The notes under the pieces: generated by a model
Databases searched by the model: none
What the model was told of the DNA's origin: nothing
The model's input: the letters and a program-made list of their open reading frames with translations, nothing else
Shown: in pieces, positions 17,226 to 27,068 of the stretch
Numbering within the stretch: position 1 is the first letter of the stretch
Layout of the letters: each line of letters opens with the position of its first letter
Translations under genes and position numbers: made by a program
Assembly (NCBI RefSeq): GCF_900177745.1
Contig: NZ_FXAR01000002.1
Span: 248,001 to 312,000 of the forward strand
DNA length: 64,000 nucleotides
Direction of reading: 5' to 3'
Source of the DNA: Corynebacterium pollutisoli
GTDB lineage: Bacteria; Actinomycetota; Actinomycetes; Mycobacteriales; Mycobacteriaceae

Positions 17226-18209
17226 TCAGGACTGCAGAACCACCGGCTTGCGGGGCGGTGCCTGGCGAGCGTACCGGGCGGCGAGCCAGGAGCACATCAT
17301 GAGCTGCACCTGGTGGAAGATCATTAGTGGGAGGATGAGCAGACCGATGCTCGCGCCGCCGAAGATGACCGACGCCATCGGCAGGCCCGTCGCCAGCGAC
17401 TTCTTCGTGCCGCAGAACTGGATGGCCTTCATGTCCTTGTCGTTGAAGCCGAGGCGCTCGGACGTGAAGCGGGTGAGCCACAGCATGACCGCCACCAGCA
17501 CGATCGAGAAGACGATGAGGAAGATGATCTGGCCCACCGACACCTCCGACCACACGCCGGCGACCATGCCCGCCGAGAACGCCGAGTACACGACCATGGT
17601 GATCGAGCCGCGGTCGACGATCTTCGTCGCCTTGTTCGCCGCGAAATCCTTCACCCACTTGCGCAGGATCTGGCCCAGGACGAAGGGCAGGAGCAGGAGG
17701 ATGGCGATATCGATGAACACCTGCGAATCGACGTGGATCGTGCCGCCGGCGGACATGAGCAGCATGACTAGCAGTGGGGTGAGGAACACACCCGCCAGGT
17801 TCGAGGCGCTCGCCGCGACGATCGCACCGGCGTAGTTGCCCTTCGCGATCGACGTGAACGCCACCGAGGACTGCACGGTCGACGGCACGAGCGTCATGAA
17901 GAGGATTCCCATGTACATCCCCTCCCCGATGAGGCCGCTGAGCGGGCGGAGCGCCACGCCGATGATCGGGAACACCAGGAACGTGAACACCAGGATGAGC
18001 AGGTGCAGCCGCCAGTGCAGGAGACCCTTCACCGCCTCCTGCGTGGAGAGTCGGGCACCGTAGAGGAAGAAGAGGAATGCGATCGCGATGTTGGTCGCCG
18101 TGGCGAACCACTCCGCGAAGTCACCGCGCGCCGGCAGCACGATCGCCACCACCACCGCGGCAATGATCAGGAGTATGAGCGGGTCAGTCCGCTTGAGAAG
18201 GGACAACAT
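17226..18209 (-). CDS. Bile acid:sodium symporter family (BASS/YfeH-like) transporter
   Basis: A 327-residue protein with about ten membrane helices of the SBF-like/PF13593 type (LYGARLSTQEAVKGLLHWRLH, VPSTVQSSVAFTSIAKGNYAG, FCGTKKSLATGLPMA). It probably moves an organic anion with sodium; the substrate cannot be read from the sequence. ATG 18209 is 7 nt after the -10 element TAGACT, so its transcript is leaderless, and it is divergent from the old-yellow-enzyme gene with which it shares the -10 region. Confidence 0.87.
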   Translation of the reverse strand: MLSLLKRTDPLILLIIAAVVVAIVLPARGDFAEWFATATNIAIAFLFFLYGARLSTQEAVKGLLHWRLHLLILVFTFLVFPIIGVALRPLSGLIGEGMYMGILFMTLVPSTVQSSVAFTSIAKGNYAGAIVAASASNLAGVFLTPLLVMLLMSAGGTIHVDSQVFIDIAILLLLPFVLGQILRKWVKDFAANKATKIVDRGSITMVVYSAFSAGMVAGVWSEVSVGQIIFLIVFSIVLVAVMLWLTRFTSERLGFNDKDMKAIQFCGTKKSLATGLPMASVIFGGASIGLLILPLMIFHQVQLMMCSWLAARYARQAPPRKPVVLQS

Positions 18210-18216
18210 GCCCTGA

Positions 18217-18226
18217 AGTCTACGAT
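18217..18226. promoter_or_regulatory. Shared divergent -10 element, AGTCTACGAT
   Basis: Read on the minus strand this gives TAGACT, 7 nt before ATG 18209; on the plus strand TACGAT, 7 nt before ATG 18234. The two hexamers share the central TA. Confidence 0.6.
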
Positions 18227-18233
18227 AGGGCCC

Positions 18234-19307
18234 ATGAACTCACTCTTCACGCCCATCCGGCTGCGCGACCTGGAGATCCGCAACCGGGTCTGGATGCCGC
18301 CCATGTGCCAGTACCACGCCACCGACGGCCTGCCCGAGGACTGGCACTTCGTCCACTACGGGGCCCGCGCGGCCGGTGGCTACGGGCTCATCATCGCGGA
18401 GGCGACCGGCATCGTCCCCGAGGGCCGTATCTCCCCCGCGTGCACCGGCCTGTGGAACGACGAGCAGGAGGCCGCCTGGTCCCGCATCGTGTCCTTTGTC
18501 CACTCCCAGGGCGCGAAGATGGGCATCCAGCTCAATCACGCGGGAAGGAAGGCGTCGACGATCCCGTGGCTGCCCGGGCGTGGTGACGGCTCCGTGCGTG
18601 AGGGCGGCTGGGAGGCGGTCGGACCCTCCGCCGTGGCGCAGGAGGGTATCGATCCGCCGCGCGAGATGACTCTCGAGGAGATCCAGGCGCTCCCGGGTCA
18701 GTTCGCGGCGGCTGCCTCCCGCGCTGTGCGCGCCGACTTCGACACCGTGGAACTCCACGGCGCCCACGGCTACCTGCTGCACCAGTTCCTCACTCCCCTG
18801 GCCAACCACCGCACCGACGAGTGGGGCGGCTCCTTCGAGAACCGCACCCGCCTCTTCCGGGCGGTGGCGCGCGCCGTCCGGGGCGTCCTGCCCGCGGGCA
18901 TGCCGCTGCTCGTCCGCCTGTCCGCCACTGACTGGATCGACGGTGCGTGGGATCTCGAACAGTCCGTCGCCCTCGCCTCCCTGCTTATCGACGACGGGGT
19001 CGACCTCATCGACGTCTCCACGGGAGGCGCGGCGAATGCGCGCATCCCCGTCGGCCCGGGTTTCCAGGTGGAGTTCGCCTCCGAGATCCGGCGCCGTTCC
19101 GGGATGCCGACGGCAGCGGTCGGGATGATCACCGAACCGGAGCAGGCATTGGCCATCGTCGAGTCCGGTGACGCCGACGCGGTGCTCATCGGTCGTGCCG
19201 GGCTCCGGGACCCCTCGTGGGCTCTGCGCGCCGCCCATGAGACGGGGCTCGATCGTTCCGAGATTCCATACCCCGACTCCTACTGGCGGGCTAGCTGGAG
19301 ACGCTGA
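18234..19307 (+). CDS. NADH:flavin oxidoreductase, old yellow enzyme family (YqjM-like)
   Basis: A 357-residue FMN enzyme. It has the OYE N-terminal strand MNSLFTPIRLRDLEIRNRVW, QLNHAGRKAS (FMN contact), the catalytic ELHGAHGYLLHQFL with the substrate-binding histidine, and a C-terminal TAAVGMI...DAVLIGRAGLRDPSW phosphate site. Members of the thermophilic-like YqjM subclass reduce activated C=C bonds with NADPH. Leaderless translation from ATG 18234 is likely. It overlaps the end of the convergent Rieske gene by 17 nt. Confidence 0.92.
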   Translation: MNSLFTPIRLRDLEIRNRVWMPPMCQYHATDGLPEDWHFVHYGARAAGGYGLIIAEATGIVPEGRISPACTGLWNDEQEAAWSRIVSFVHSQGAKMGIQLNHAGRKASTIPWLPGRGDGSVREGGWEAVGPSAVAQEGIDPPREMTLEEIQALPGQFAAAASRAVRADFDTVELHGAHGYLLHQFLTPLANHRTDEWGGSFENRTRLFRAVARAVRGVLPAGMPLLVRLSATDWIDGAWDLEQSVALASLLIDDGVDLIDVSTGGAANARIPVGPGFQVEFASEIRRRSGMPTAAVGMITEPEQALAIVESGDADAVLIGRAGLRDPSWALRAAHETGLDRSEIPYPDSYWRASWRR

Positions 19308-19665
19308 GGGTGTCGCCCTCCTGCTCCACCGTTGCCGGAGTGAGCGGGTCGCGGGCGACACCGGAGACGACGGAGCCGTCCGCGATGTTGAACACGGAGT
19401 CGTGGTAGGTGCAGCGGACGGTGTCGCCCTTCACCTCCGTGATGGGGTTGCGCTGGTGCGGGCACGTCTGCGAGTATGCGACGTAGGTACCCTCCGTGGG
19501 CTGTGCAATGATGAAGCCATCAAAGATGGTGGCGCTGCCGACGGGGACGTCAGCGGCCGCGACCTCCACCGCGGGCTCGCTGCCACACGCGGCCAGGAAT
19601 GCGCCGGCGAACGTGGTGGCGGTGCCGAGCAGGAACATACGACGGTTACACGAGAACTCAGACAT
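19291..19665 (-). CDS. Rieske [2Fe-2S] lipoprotein
   Basis: A 124-residue exported protein. The N-terminus has Arg-Arg before a hydrophobic stretch (NRRMFLLGTATTFAGAF) and a lipobox LAAC, indicating Tat export and lipid anchoring. The cluster ligands are in TCPHQRNP and RCTYHDSVFN (C-x-H, then C-x2-H). ATG 19665 lies 6 nt after a TGC-CATACT extended -10, so I prefer it to the in-frame ATGs further upstream. Small stand-alone Rieske proteins of this kind serve as electron carriers; the partner is not known. Confidence 0.85.
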   Translation of the reverse strand: MSEFSCNRRMFLLGTATTFAGAFLAACGSEPAVEVAAADVPVGSATIFDGFIIAQPTEGTYVAYSQTCPHQRNPITEVKGDTVRCTYHDSVFNIADGSVVSGVARDPLTPATVEQEGDTLSVSS

Positions 19666-19783
19666 ACATTCAGTATGGCAAAAATTGGGGGCATCCATCA
19701 TTGATTCGACGGAATGTCGGCAAACATCACAGTGGGTGTGACTTTGCGGTGACGTAATGGGGGTATATCGCTGGCGGGCGTGG

Positions 19784-20296
19784 TTACGTCACTGTGACGC
19801 TAAATTCGGTGAGCAGTGCGCGCCACTCCTCCTTCACGCGATCGCGATCCTCCATCGTCGGGAGCTTGTCGATCTTCGCGCTCAAACGGGTCTTGCCCTT
19901 CGCATCCGACACGTCGACGGACACCTGGGAACCGTCCGCCAGGTCCGCTCGCCAGTAGCGCCACTTCTCGGTGGCGGTGATACGCGGGGCGTCGGCAAGC
20001 TGCCTGCTCTCCATGAAGGCGACGAACTCCTCGAAAACGTCCGTCCACTCCCCCGGGACGGTCTTGGTGACGCTCGCGTTGATCGACCCCGTCACCGTCT
20101 GGCCGACCTGGCGGCGTCCGATCATGCGCTCGATCTCGACGGCGATACCCTGCGACCACCAGTCGGATGCTCCCCCGCGGGAGGCGAGCTTCACCAGCTC
20201 CTGATGGCTGAGCTCATGCGGGTTCCCGTGCTCCCGCATGAACTCCATCCAGCCGGTGATGTCTCGGCCGGTCGCCTTCTCGAACTTGTCGCTCAT
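19784..20296 (-). CDS. DUF4287-like protein with a C-terminal SRPBCC-like region
   Basis: A 170-residue protein. The N-terminal half fits the DUF4287 pattern (ATGRDITGWMEFMREHG, LSHQELVKLAS, DWWSQGIAVEIERMIGRR), and the C-terminal half resembles a short AHSA1/SRPBCC segment ending in WRALLTEFSVTV. The cell location is cytoplasmic. It lies 10 nt downstream of the ABC permease gene and may share its transcript. No specific function can be assigned. Confidence 0.75.
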   Translation of the reverse strand: MSDKFEKATGRDITGWMEFMREHGNPHELSHQELVKLASRGGASDWWSQGIAVEIERMIGRRQVGQTVTGSINASVTKTVPGEWTDVFEEFVAFMESRQLADAPRITATEKWRYWRADLADGSQVSVDVSDAKGKTRLSAKIDKLPTMEDRDRVKEEWRALLTEFSVTVT

Positions 20297-20306
20297 GCCT
20301 CTGAGA

Positions 20307-21881
20307 CTAGTGGATCTCCCGGCGTTGCGACCCCCACCAACCGAGGCCGATGAGGGCGATCGCTGCGGCTGCCATGAGCAGGTGCGGCGTCCAGGAACCG
20401 CCGTTGGGGGTGACGACGTACTCGAAAGGCGAGAGGTCGATCAGCCACTGCGGCGCGCTGCGTACCGGCCCGAAGAGCGTGAGAATGGCCGCTCCGACGA
20501 CCGGTGCCCAGGCGACGTGGGTGAAACGGGGCACTATTCCGACTATCGCGACGGCGACGCCGGTGAGCAACAGGGCCGGCGCGAGCTGGGACCAGGTGCT
20601 CGGCACCAGGGTGTCGTAGTCCGCCGCCTCGGTCGTCTCCTGGGACCACAGGCCGAGGGCACCTCCTCCCAGGGCGCCGACGGTGGCCAGAACCAGGCCG
20701 GCAACGCTGAGAATGCTGGCTGCCCCTAGGGGAACCCAACGCTGAAGGCCCGTGGAGCGCTGCAGATCCACCGTCCGGTCCACTTCCCCACTGCGGTAGG
20801 TCACCACGACCTGCACACCCATCGTCGCGATGAGGATACCCGTGAGTTTGAGGATGTATCCGATGAACTCCGTCTTCATGTCCCCGTCGCCGAAGATGTC
20901 CTTGAAGATCTGTCCGATGTTCGCCTCCGCCTCCATCCACTCACTGAGGGACCCGGTGAGCGCGATGAAGAAGGCGGTGAGACCGGCGATCACGATGGCC
21001 CAGGTGAGGATGGTGGAGCGGTTGAGCACCGTGGAGAGATGCAGCGGGCCACGGATACGGCGGGTTCGGGTGGGGATCAAGGACGGAACGGCGACCAGGG
21101 CCGACCCGTACTCTCGCTGCCTCTCCGCGAAGAGAACGACTCCTGCCGCGAGGACGCAGATTCCGGCTATCATGCCGATCGCCATCCAGTCGTTCTGCAC
21201 GTAGGGGTGGACCACGGTCTTCCATCCCAGGGGTGAGACCCAGTTGAGCCACCCGAAGTCCTCGGAGTCGGCCACAGATCTCACCACGAATGCTCCCGCG
21301 ATGGTCATGAGCCCGGTCCGGGTGAGGGCCGCGGGGTCACGGACCAGTAGGAGGACCAGTTGGGCCAATAGTGCGGATCCGAGCATGGTCAGGGCGATGA
21401 CAGACCCCGAGGCGAGGGCACCCCCGACGGGCATCTCGTCCACGTACAGCCCGGACAGAGCGAGGACCGCGGTACTACCCGCACCCATGATGGCTGCCAC
21501 GATCGCGGTGGTGACCACTGCGGCGGCTGCCGGTGCCATGCGGTTGATGCCGGTCGACAACTGCAGCTCTGTGAGCCCGAGCGTCTCGGATCTTCGGTGC
21601 AGCCCGACGATGAGCAGCACCGCCATGACAGAGCCGAGGATGATCATCATGCTGCCCGCCTCCCACATGACGATCTGCCCGAGCGTCGCCGGCGACTCGA
21701 CCGGACCCCACATGGCCGTCATGCCTGCGTTGCGCTGCATCCCGAGGACGAAGGCCTCGCGGTCGTCGGCCGTTGGGTAGTAGTTTTCGTAGGCGGGGGG
21801 AAAGACGGCCAGGAACGCCCACAGGGCCAGGCACCAGATGATGATGAAGGAACGGCGTAGCCGAAGGTTGAGAGCGATCAT
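20307..21881 (-). CDS. ABC transporter permease of an efflux system
   Basis: A 524-residue membrane protein with about 12 predicted helices, starting RRSFIIIWCLALWAFLAVF, and typical of actinobacterial antibiotic-export permeases. Its ATG overlaps the stop of the ATPase gene by 4 nt (ATGA), and the ATPase gene overlaps the MerR gene likewise. The three form a regulator-exporter operon. The substrate is unknown; drug export is inferred from the MerR partner. Confidence 0.85.
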   Translation of the reverse strand: MIALNLRLRRSFIIIWCLALWAFLAVFPPAYENYYPTADDREAFVLGMQRNAGMTAMWGPVESPATLGQIVMWEAGSMMIILGSVMAVLLIVGLHRRSETLGLTELQLSTGINRMAPAAAAVVTTAIVAAIMGAGSTAVLALSGLYVDEMPVGGALASGSVIALTMLGSALLAQLVLLLVRDPAALTRTGLMTIAGAFVVRSVADSEDFGWLNWVSPLGWKTVVHPYVQNDWMAIGMIAGICVLAAGVVLFAERQREYGSALVAVPSLIPTRTRRIRGPLHLSTVLNRSTILTWAIVIAGLTAFFIALTGSLSEWMEAEANIGQIFKDIFGDGDMKTEFIGYILKLTGILIATMGVQVVVTYRSGEVDRTVDLQRSTGLQRWVPLGAASILSVAGLVLATVGALGGGALGLWSQETTEAADYDTLVPSTWSQLAPALLLTGVAVAIVGIVPRFTHVAWAPVVGAAILTLFGPVRSAPQWLIDLSPFEYVVTPNGGSWTPHLLMAAAAIALIGLGWWGSQRREIH

Positions 21882-22756
21882 CGAGCGTCTCCGTAGTGCT
21901 GGAGGAACATCTCCTCGATGCTGGCGGGCGCAGACGTGATGTCCTCTCCCCCGGCCTCGAGAAGGCGGCGGAGGACATCCGGAACCTGCTCCCGGCTCAC
22001 TGTCACGTGGAACCTGCCGTCGTCAAGCGTCGATCCCTCGATCTCCCGCAACCCGGATGTTTCACGTGAAACACGCGCGGTGATCTCGTGGGCGGAGAGA
22101 TGGCGTAGCTTTTCGACGCTCCCTGTCTCCGCCGTCTGCCCGTCACGAATGATGGTGACGTACTCGCAGAGCTTCTCCACCTCACTCATGATGTGGCTGG
22201 ACAGCAGAACCGTGGCGCCCCTCGCTTGCTCCTTGCGGATCTGTTCGACGAACACCTGCTCCATGAGGGGGTCGAGGCCGGCGGTCGGTTCGTCGAGAAT
22301 GATTGCCTCCGCCCCGACTGAGAGGGCAGCCACCAGGCTGACTTTCCGACGGTTGCCGGTCGAGTACTCTCGGGTCTTCTTGTCGGGATCCAGCTTGAAG
22401 GCCTCGATGAGCTCCGCCTCGCGTTCCCGGTCCACGGGAAATCCGCGGAGAGATTCCAGCGCACGGAAGACTTCCCGGCCTGTCAGGGAAGGCCACAGGG
22501 ATACGTCTCCCGGAATGTAGCCGATGCGTTTCAACACGGCGGGGTTGCGGCGGGGATCCTCCCCGAGCACGGTGGCGGTGCCCGATGTCGCGTGAAGGAC
22601 GCCCAGCAGGATGCGGATGGTCGTGGACTTCCCGGACCCGTTCGGGCCGAGGAAGCCGTGGATGGTGCCCTGCTCAACCCTGAGGTTGAAGTTGTCGAGT
22701 GCGCGGAAGTCGCCGAACGTTTTCGTCAGGTCCCGCACGTCGATGACGGTGGTCAT
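21878..22756 (-). CDS. ABC transporter ATP-binding protein of an efflux system
   Basis: A 292-residue ATPase with Walker A GPNGSGKST near residue 38, the signature region YSTGNRRKVSLVAAL, and Walker B AIILDEPTAGLDPL. The C-terminal extension of about 70 residues is typical of DrrA-like drug exporters. The signature motif is diverged (STGNRRK rather than LSGGQ). A perfect parS site lies inside the gene at 22058-22073 and encodes VSRET. It overlaps both neighbours by 4 nt. Confidence 0.9.
   Translation of the reverse strand: MTTVIDVRDLTKTFGDFRALDNFNLRVEQGTIHGFLGPNGSGKSTTIRILLGVLHATSGTATVLGEDPRRNPAVLKRIGYIPGDVSLWPSLTGREVFRALESLRGFPVDREREAELIEAFKLDPDKKTREYSTGNRRKVSLVAALSVGAEAIILDEPTAGLDPLMEQVFVEQIRKEQARGATVLLSSHIMSEVEKLCEYVTIIRDGQTAETGSVEKLRHLSAHEITARVSRETSGLREIEGSTLDDGRFHVTVSREQVPDVLRRLLEAGGEDITSAPASIEEMFLQHYGDAR
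22058..22073. promoter_or_regulatory. parS site 2
   Basis: TGTTTCACGTGAAACA, perfect 16-bp parS, inside the ABC ATPase gene. Confidence 0.95.
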
Positions 22757-23568
22757 GATGCCACTCCCCTGGTTTCACGTGAAACATTGTTCTCGAAAAG
22801 CTCGACCGCCTGCTCGAGGAAGAGGCGGATGAACTCTTTCTGGTTGGGATGTTGGTAAGCGCTCGTCAGCAGCGTCACGACGCCGGGCGCCATGAGCACG
22901 GGGCGGACGACTCCCCGCCAGTCCCGCTGGTGGATCCCCCAGTCCGGGCCGAAGACCGAATGGAGCCGTGTCATGTGGTGGTCGAACTCGACACGTGCCT
23001 CTTCCGGATCCATGTGCGGGAGACGAGCGAAGAGGTGGTAGATGTCCACGGTCGCATCGATACGTTCAGGCGTGATGTCCCTGAGCCAGTCATCCACCAG
23101 TCGGCTGGCGAACGGGATCCGGAGGGCCACCTCCATCGCCTGCCTCTCCTTCTCGAAGTACGGCAGTGCCTCCGCGTTGAGGCGGGGACTGACTTGCCCG
23201 TAGAACGACGCGAGCCTCTCGGGAACGGTGTACGGCAGGGGAACATCGTCAGTGACCCGTTGCTCCCGGAGTTCGAGCAGGCGGGCCTTCTGCCGGTGGA
23301 GTTCGGCAATCTGCTCGTCGATGGCATCCTCGGCCAGGCGTATCTCGTCCTCGAGGCTCAGATCCGGATCATGGACCAGTTCCCGTATGGTGGCCAGGCT
23401 CAGCCCTGATTCCGTCAAGTGACGAATACGTACCAGGCGCACTGCATGGTCGAGGGTGTAGTTTCTGACTCCGGAATTGTCGGGCACGTCAAGTAGCCCC
23501 TCGTGGTGATAGTGGCGTATCGCCCGTGGGGTGGTTCCGACCAGGTCGGCGAGCTCTTTGATTCTCAT
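22753..23568 (-). CDS. MerR family transcriptional regulator
   Basis: A 271-residue regulator with the N-terminal MerR winged helix (RIKELADLVGTTPRAIRHYH), a coiled-coil linker near residues 75-105 and a C-terminal sensing domain of about 160 residues. ATG 23568 is supported by a TTGACA-N19-CATGCT promoter that places the transcript start on the ATG. The dyad inside the 19-bp spacer is typical of MerR promoters, so the protein probably activates its own operon, which includes the ABC exporter. A one-mismatch parS site lies in its last codons. Confidence 0.9.
   Translation of the reverse strand: MRIKELADLVGTTPRAIRHYHHEGLLDVPDNSGVRNYTLDHAVRLVRIRHLTESGLSLATIRELVHDPDLSLEDEIRLAEDAIDEQIAELHRQKARLLELREQRVTDDVPLPYTVPERLASFYGQVSPRLNAEALPYFEKERQAMEVALRIPFASRLVDDWLRDITPERIDATVDIYHLFARLPHMDPEEARVEFDHHMTRLHSVFGPDWGIHQRDWRGVVRPVLMAPGVVTLLTSAYQHPNQKEFIRLFLEQAVELFENNVSRETRGVAS
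22771..22786. promoter_or_regulatory. parS site 3
   Basis: GGTTTCACGTGAAACA, one mismatch from the perfect 16-bp site; the 14-bp core is intact. It lies at the 3' end of the merR gene, encoding VSRET. Confidence 0.9.
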
Positions 23569-23574
23569 GCCCCC

Positions 23575-23605
23575 AGCATGCACCGTGACGTAGCGTCACT
23601 GTCAA
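23575..23605 (-). promoter_or_regulatory. MerR-type promoter with 19-bp spacer and operator dyad
   Basis: On the minus strand TTGACA (23605-23600) and CATGCT (23580-23575) are separated by 19 bp. The spacer contains the dyad GTGACG-CTA-CGTCAC (23585-23599). ATG 23568 lies 6 nt after the -10. Over-long 18-20 bp spacers with a central dyad are the hallmark of MerR-activated promoters. Confidence 0.7.
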
Positions 23606-23608
23606 GGA

Positions 23609-24903
23609 TCAGAATGGGGGTGGGTCATCCTCGGGCGGCGGTGGTGGATTCGACCGCAGTTCCTCTTCCCGCTTCATCTGGGACTCCGCACGTTTTCGTG
23701 CCCTAAGTTTACTCACCCGCTGCCCCACCGACTGCACCCAGTGGCGTTCCTTCGGCATGAGAGGACCTTTCGCTTCCACGAGCACCCAGGTTCCGTCCTC
23801 GTAGAGGAAGTACTTGTCCCTGGTGTGGGGATCGGTGAGGTAGAACACGCGCCCATCCGTCTTCACGTTGTGGTGTGTGGGGCACTTGGAGCTGAGGTTG
23901 GAGGCGGTGGTGGGGCCGCCGTCCTCGTAGTCGATGCGGTGGTCCATCTGCGTGCGGTCCTCGTGCGAGTCGCAGTAGGGATCCGAACAGGTACCGTCCC
24001 AGCCGACGACCACCGACCGGATGTCATCCGGGTCTCGTACGTGCCCGCCTCTTTGTCGTAGAGCTCGTCCATGTCGCGGACGGTCGAGGCCCGGGAGGCG
24101 AGGTCCTCAGCCTGAGCAGCGGGGATGTAGCCGATACCCGGGATCCACCCCGGCGCTCCGTCGACGTCGTGCGCCCGGTAGATGTTGAGGAGGATGTCCG
24201 TCGTCCCCTCCCCCGCGATGAGCTGCTGGAAAGCCTCGACCTCGGTGATCTTGTGCTGTTTGGCGTACTTGCGCACCCGGTTCTCGATCTTCTTGGCTTC
24301 GACAGGATCGAGCCGAACGTTGATGTAGGCATCCCCCTCCCGGTACGCGACCTCGAAGCTGCCCTCCTCGTCCCTGGGGGCCGTGTCATCCGTCGAGACA
24401 GTGTCGTCCAACGACTGGATAATGGAGTTGAGCTTCTTGCGGATGTCATTGGCACTGGGAAGCAGCTGATTGGCGCGGGTCGGTGTGAGGTACTCGCTCA
24501 GTTCCGTGTCGATCACCCCGAGGTCCTCCTTGTCGGAGACATCGGCCTTCGACATCACTGCGTCGATGGCCTTGAGGCGCTCCAGGTCGAGGTGGAACAT
24601 GCTCTCCTGGAGCGCCTTGAGCTTCGGCATTTCATTGATCCGCACATGCGCGTAGAGGGCTGTGCTCAGATACCCCTCTCCCCTGCCCATGAGGCGCTTG
24701 AGGTTCGCGATGACGAGCTGATAGTCCTCCTCGAGGTCAGGGAGCATCGACTGCCACAGCTCATAATCGGCTTCACGGATCCGGCGGCCAGCGATGGATT
24801 CGCGTTCGAAGGGGGAACTGACGGCATAGTACTTCTTCGGCCCGAGCAACCTCGCCAGTTCGCGCTCGACCATGGAGCCCAGATTGAACTCGATCGTGTC
24901 CAT
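23609..24903 (-). pseudogene. HNH endonuclease family protein interrupted by a frameshift
   Basis: The 5' part, from ATG 24903 with a GGGGGAGG Shine-Dalgarno, encodes an actinobacterial DUF222/HNH-type protein for about 290 residues up to YDKEAGTYETR. The frame then runs out of register. The expected continuation DPDDIRSVVVGWDGTCSDPYC and the HNH core (CSDPYC, QMDHRIDYEDGG, CPTHHN) follow in the -1 frame to the stop at 23609. The shift lies at about 24020-24040 and is equivalent to the loss of one base. No slippery heptamer is evident, so a disabled gene or a sequencing error is more likely than programmed frameshifting. An intact relative lies at 43144. Confidence 0.75.
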
Positions 24904-24971
24904 GCCTCCCCCTTTCCCCTGCTCCCCAACCCGAAACTCTGTTCGTATCCCACCATAGAACAACCATTCGA

Positions 24972-25010
24972 CAAAAACAACCCCCTCCGAACAGTTCAGT
25001 CCGGAGGGGG
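24972..25010 (-). terminator. Intrinsic terminator of the trp operon
   Basis: On the minus strand a 9-bp GC stem CCCCCTCCG / CGGAGGGGG (25010-25002 and 24989-24981) with a 12-nt loop is followed by TTGTTTTTG. It lies 16 nt after the trpA stop. Confidence 0.9.
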
Positions 25011-25026
25011 CGTCGAGAAGCGGGGT

Positions 25027-25847
25027 CTAGCGGGTCGCCGCCTTCATGGCGGAGACGAACTCGCCGAGCTCGGCCTTGAGGCCGGGCATGTCGGTGACGG
25101 AGTTACCCTCGATGTACTTGTCCATGATCTTGGTGATCGCGGAACCGGAGATCGCACCGGAGGCACCGGCGGCGATGGCGTCGGCAACATGCTGCGGGGA
25201 GGAGATGCCGAAGCCGAGCAGGATCGGGGCCCCGCCGAAACGCTTGACGTTCTCCACGACCTCGGCCAGGCCGGTGACGGAGGACTCGCGCTCGGTGCCC
25301 GTGACGCCGTCGCGGGAGATGGCGTAGATGTACCCGCGGGAATGCGCCGCAACGCCCTCCAGCGTGGATTCAGCGGCCTGAGCAGGGGCGATGAAGATGG
25401 GGTCGACACCCGCGCGCTCGGCGGCGGCGATGAAGGGGGCACCCTCGCGGACGGGGACGTCGGGAAGCAGGATGGAGTCGGCGCCGGCCTCGCCGAACTC
25501 CCGGTAGAAGTGGTCCAGGCCGCGGGTGAAGGGGACGTTGCCGTAGATGAGCATGCCGATCGGCAGGTCGGGGAACTCGGCGCGGATGGTGCGGACCTGC
25601 TCGAGGGCGTCGTTGACGGTCACTCCCCCCTCGAGCGCGCGGATGTGGGACTTCTGGATGGTCGGGCCGTCGGCGACCGGATCAGAGAAGGGGACGCCGA
25701 TCTCGAGGGCGTCGGCACCCGCGGCGACAACGGTGCGGACGATCTCCAGGGCGTCGGCCGGCGAGGGGTCCCCGAGCATGAGGAAGGGCACGAACGCGCC
25801 TTCGCCGCGGGACTCCAGCGCCTCGAACAGTGCTTCGTAGCGGCTCA

Positions 25848-25848
<1 letters not shown>
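25027..25848 (-). CDS. trpA: Tryptophan synthase alpha subunit
   Basis: A 273-residue TIM barrel that cleaves indole-3-glycerol phosphate to indole and glyceraldehyde 3-phosphate. The catalytic residues fall at the same numbers as in E. coli: Glu49 and Asp60 in LEIGVPFSDPVADGP. The phosphate-binding GFGISSPQHV and GSAI follow. Its ATG overlaps the trpB stop by one base. It is the last gene of the operon and is followed by an intrinsic terminator. Confidence 0.97.

Positions 25849-27064
<1,216 letters not shown>

Positions 27065-27068
<4 letters not shown>

Noticed and set aside
19788..19800. GTGACGCTA near 19795 as a second MerR operator
   Set aside because: Only half of the dyad is present and there is no promoter around it.
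22001..22015. GTCACGTGGAAC as a possible fifth parS site
   Set aside because: It shares only the central CACGTG and lacks the full GTTTC/GAAAC arms.
24010..24050. Programmed -1 frameshift in the HNH gene
   Set aside because: No slippery heptamer or downstream structure stands out; a simple indel is the more economical reading.
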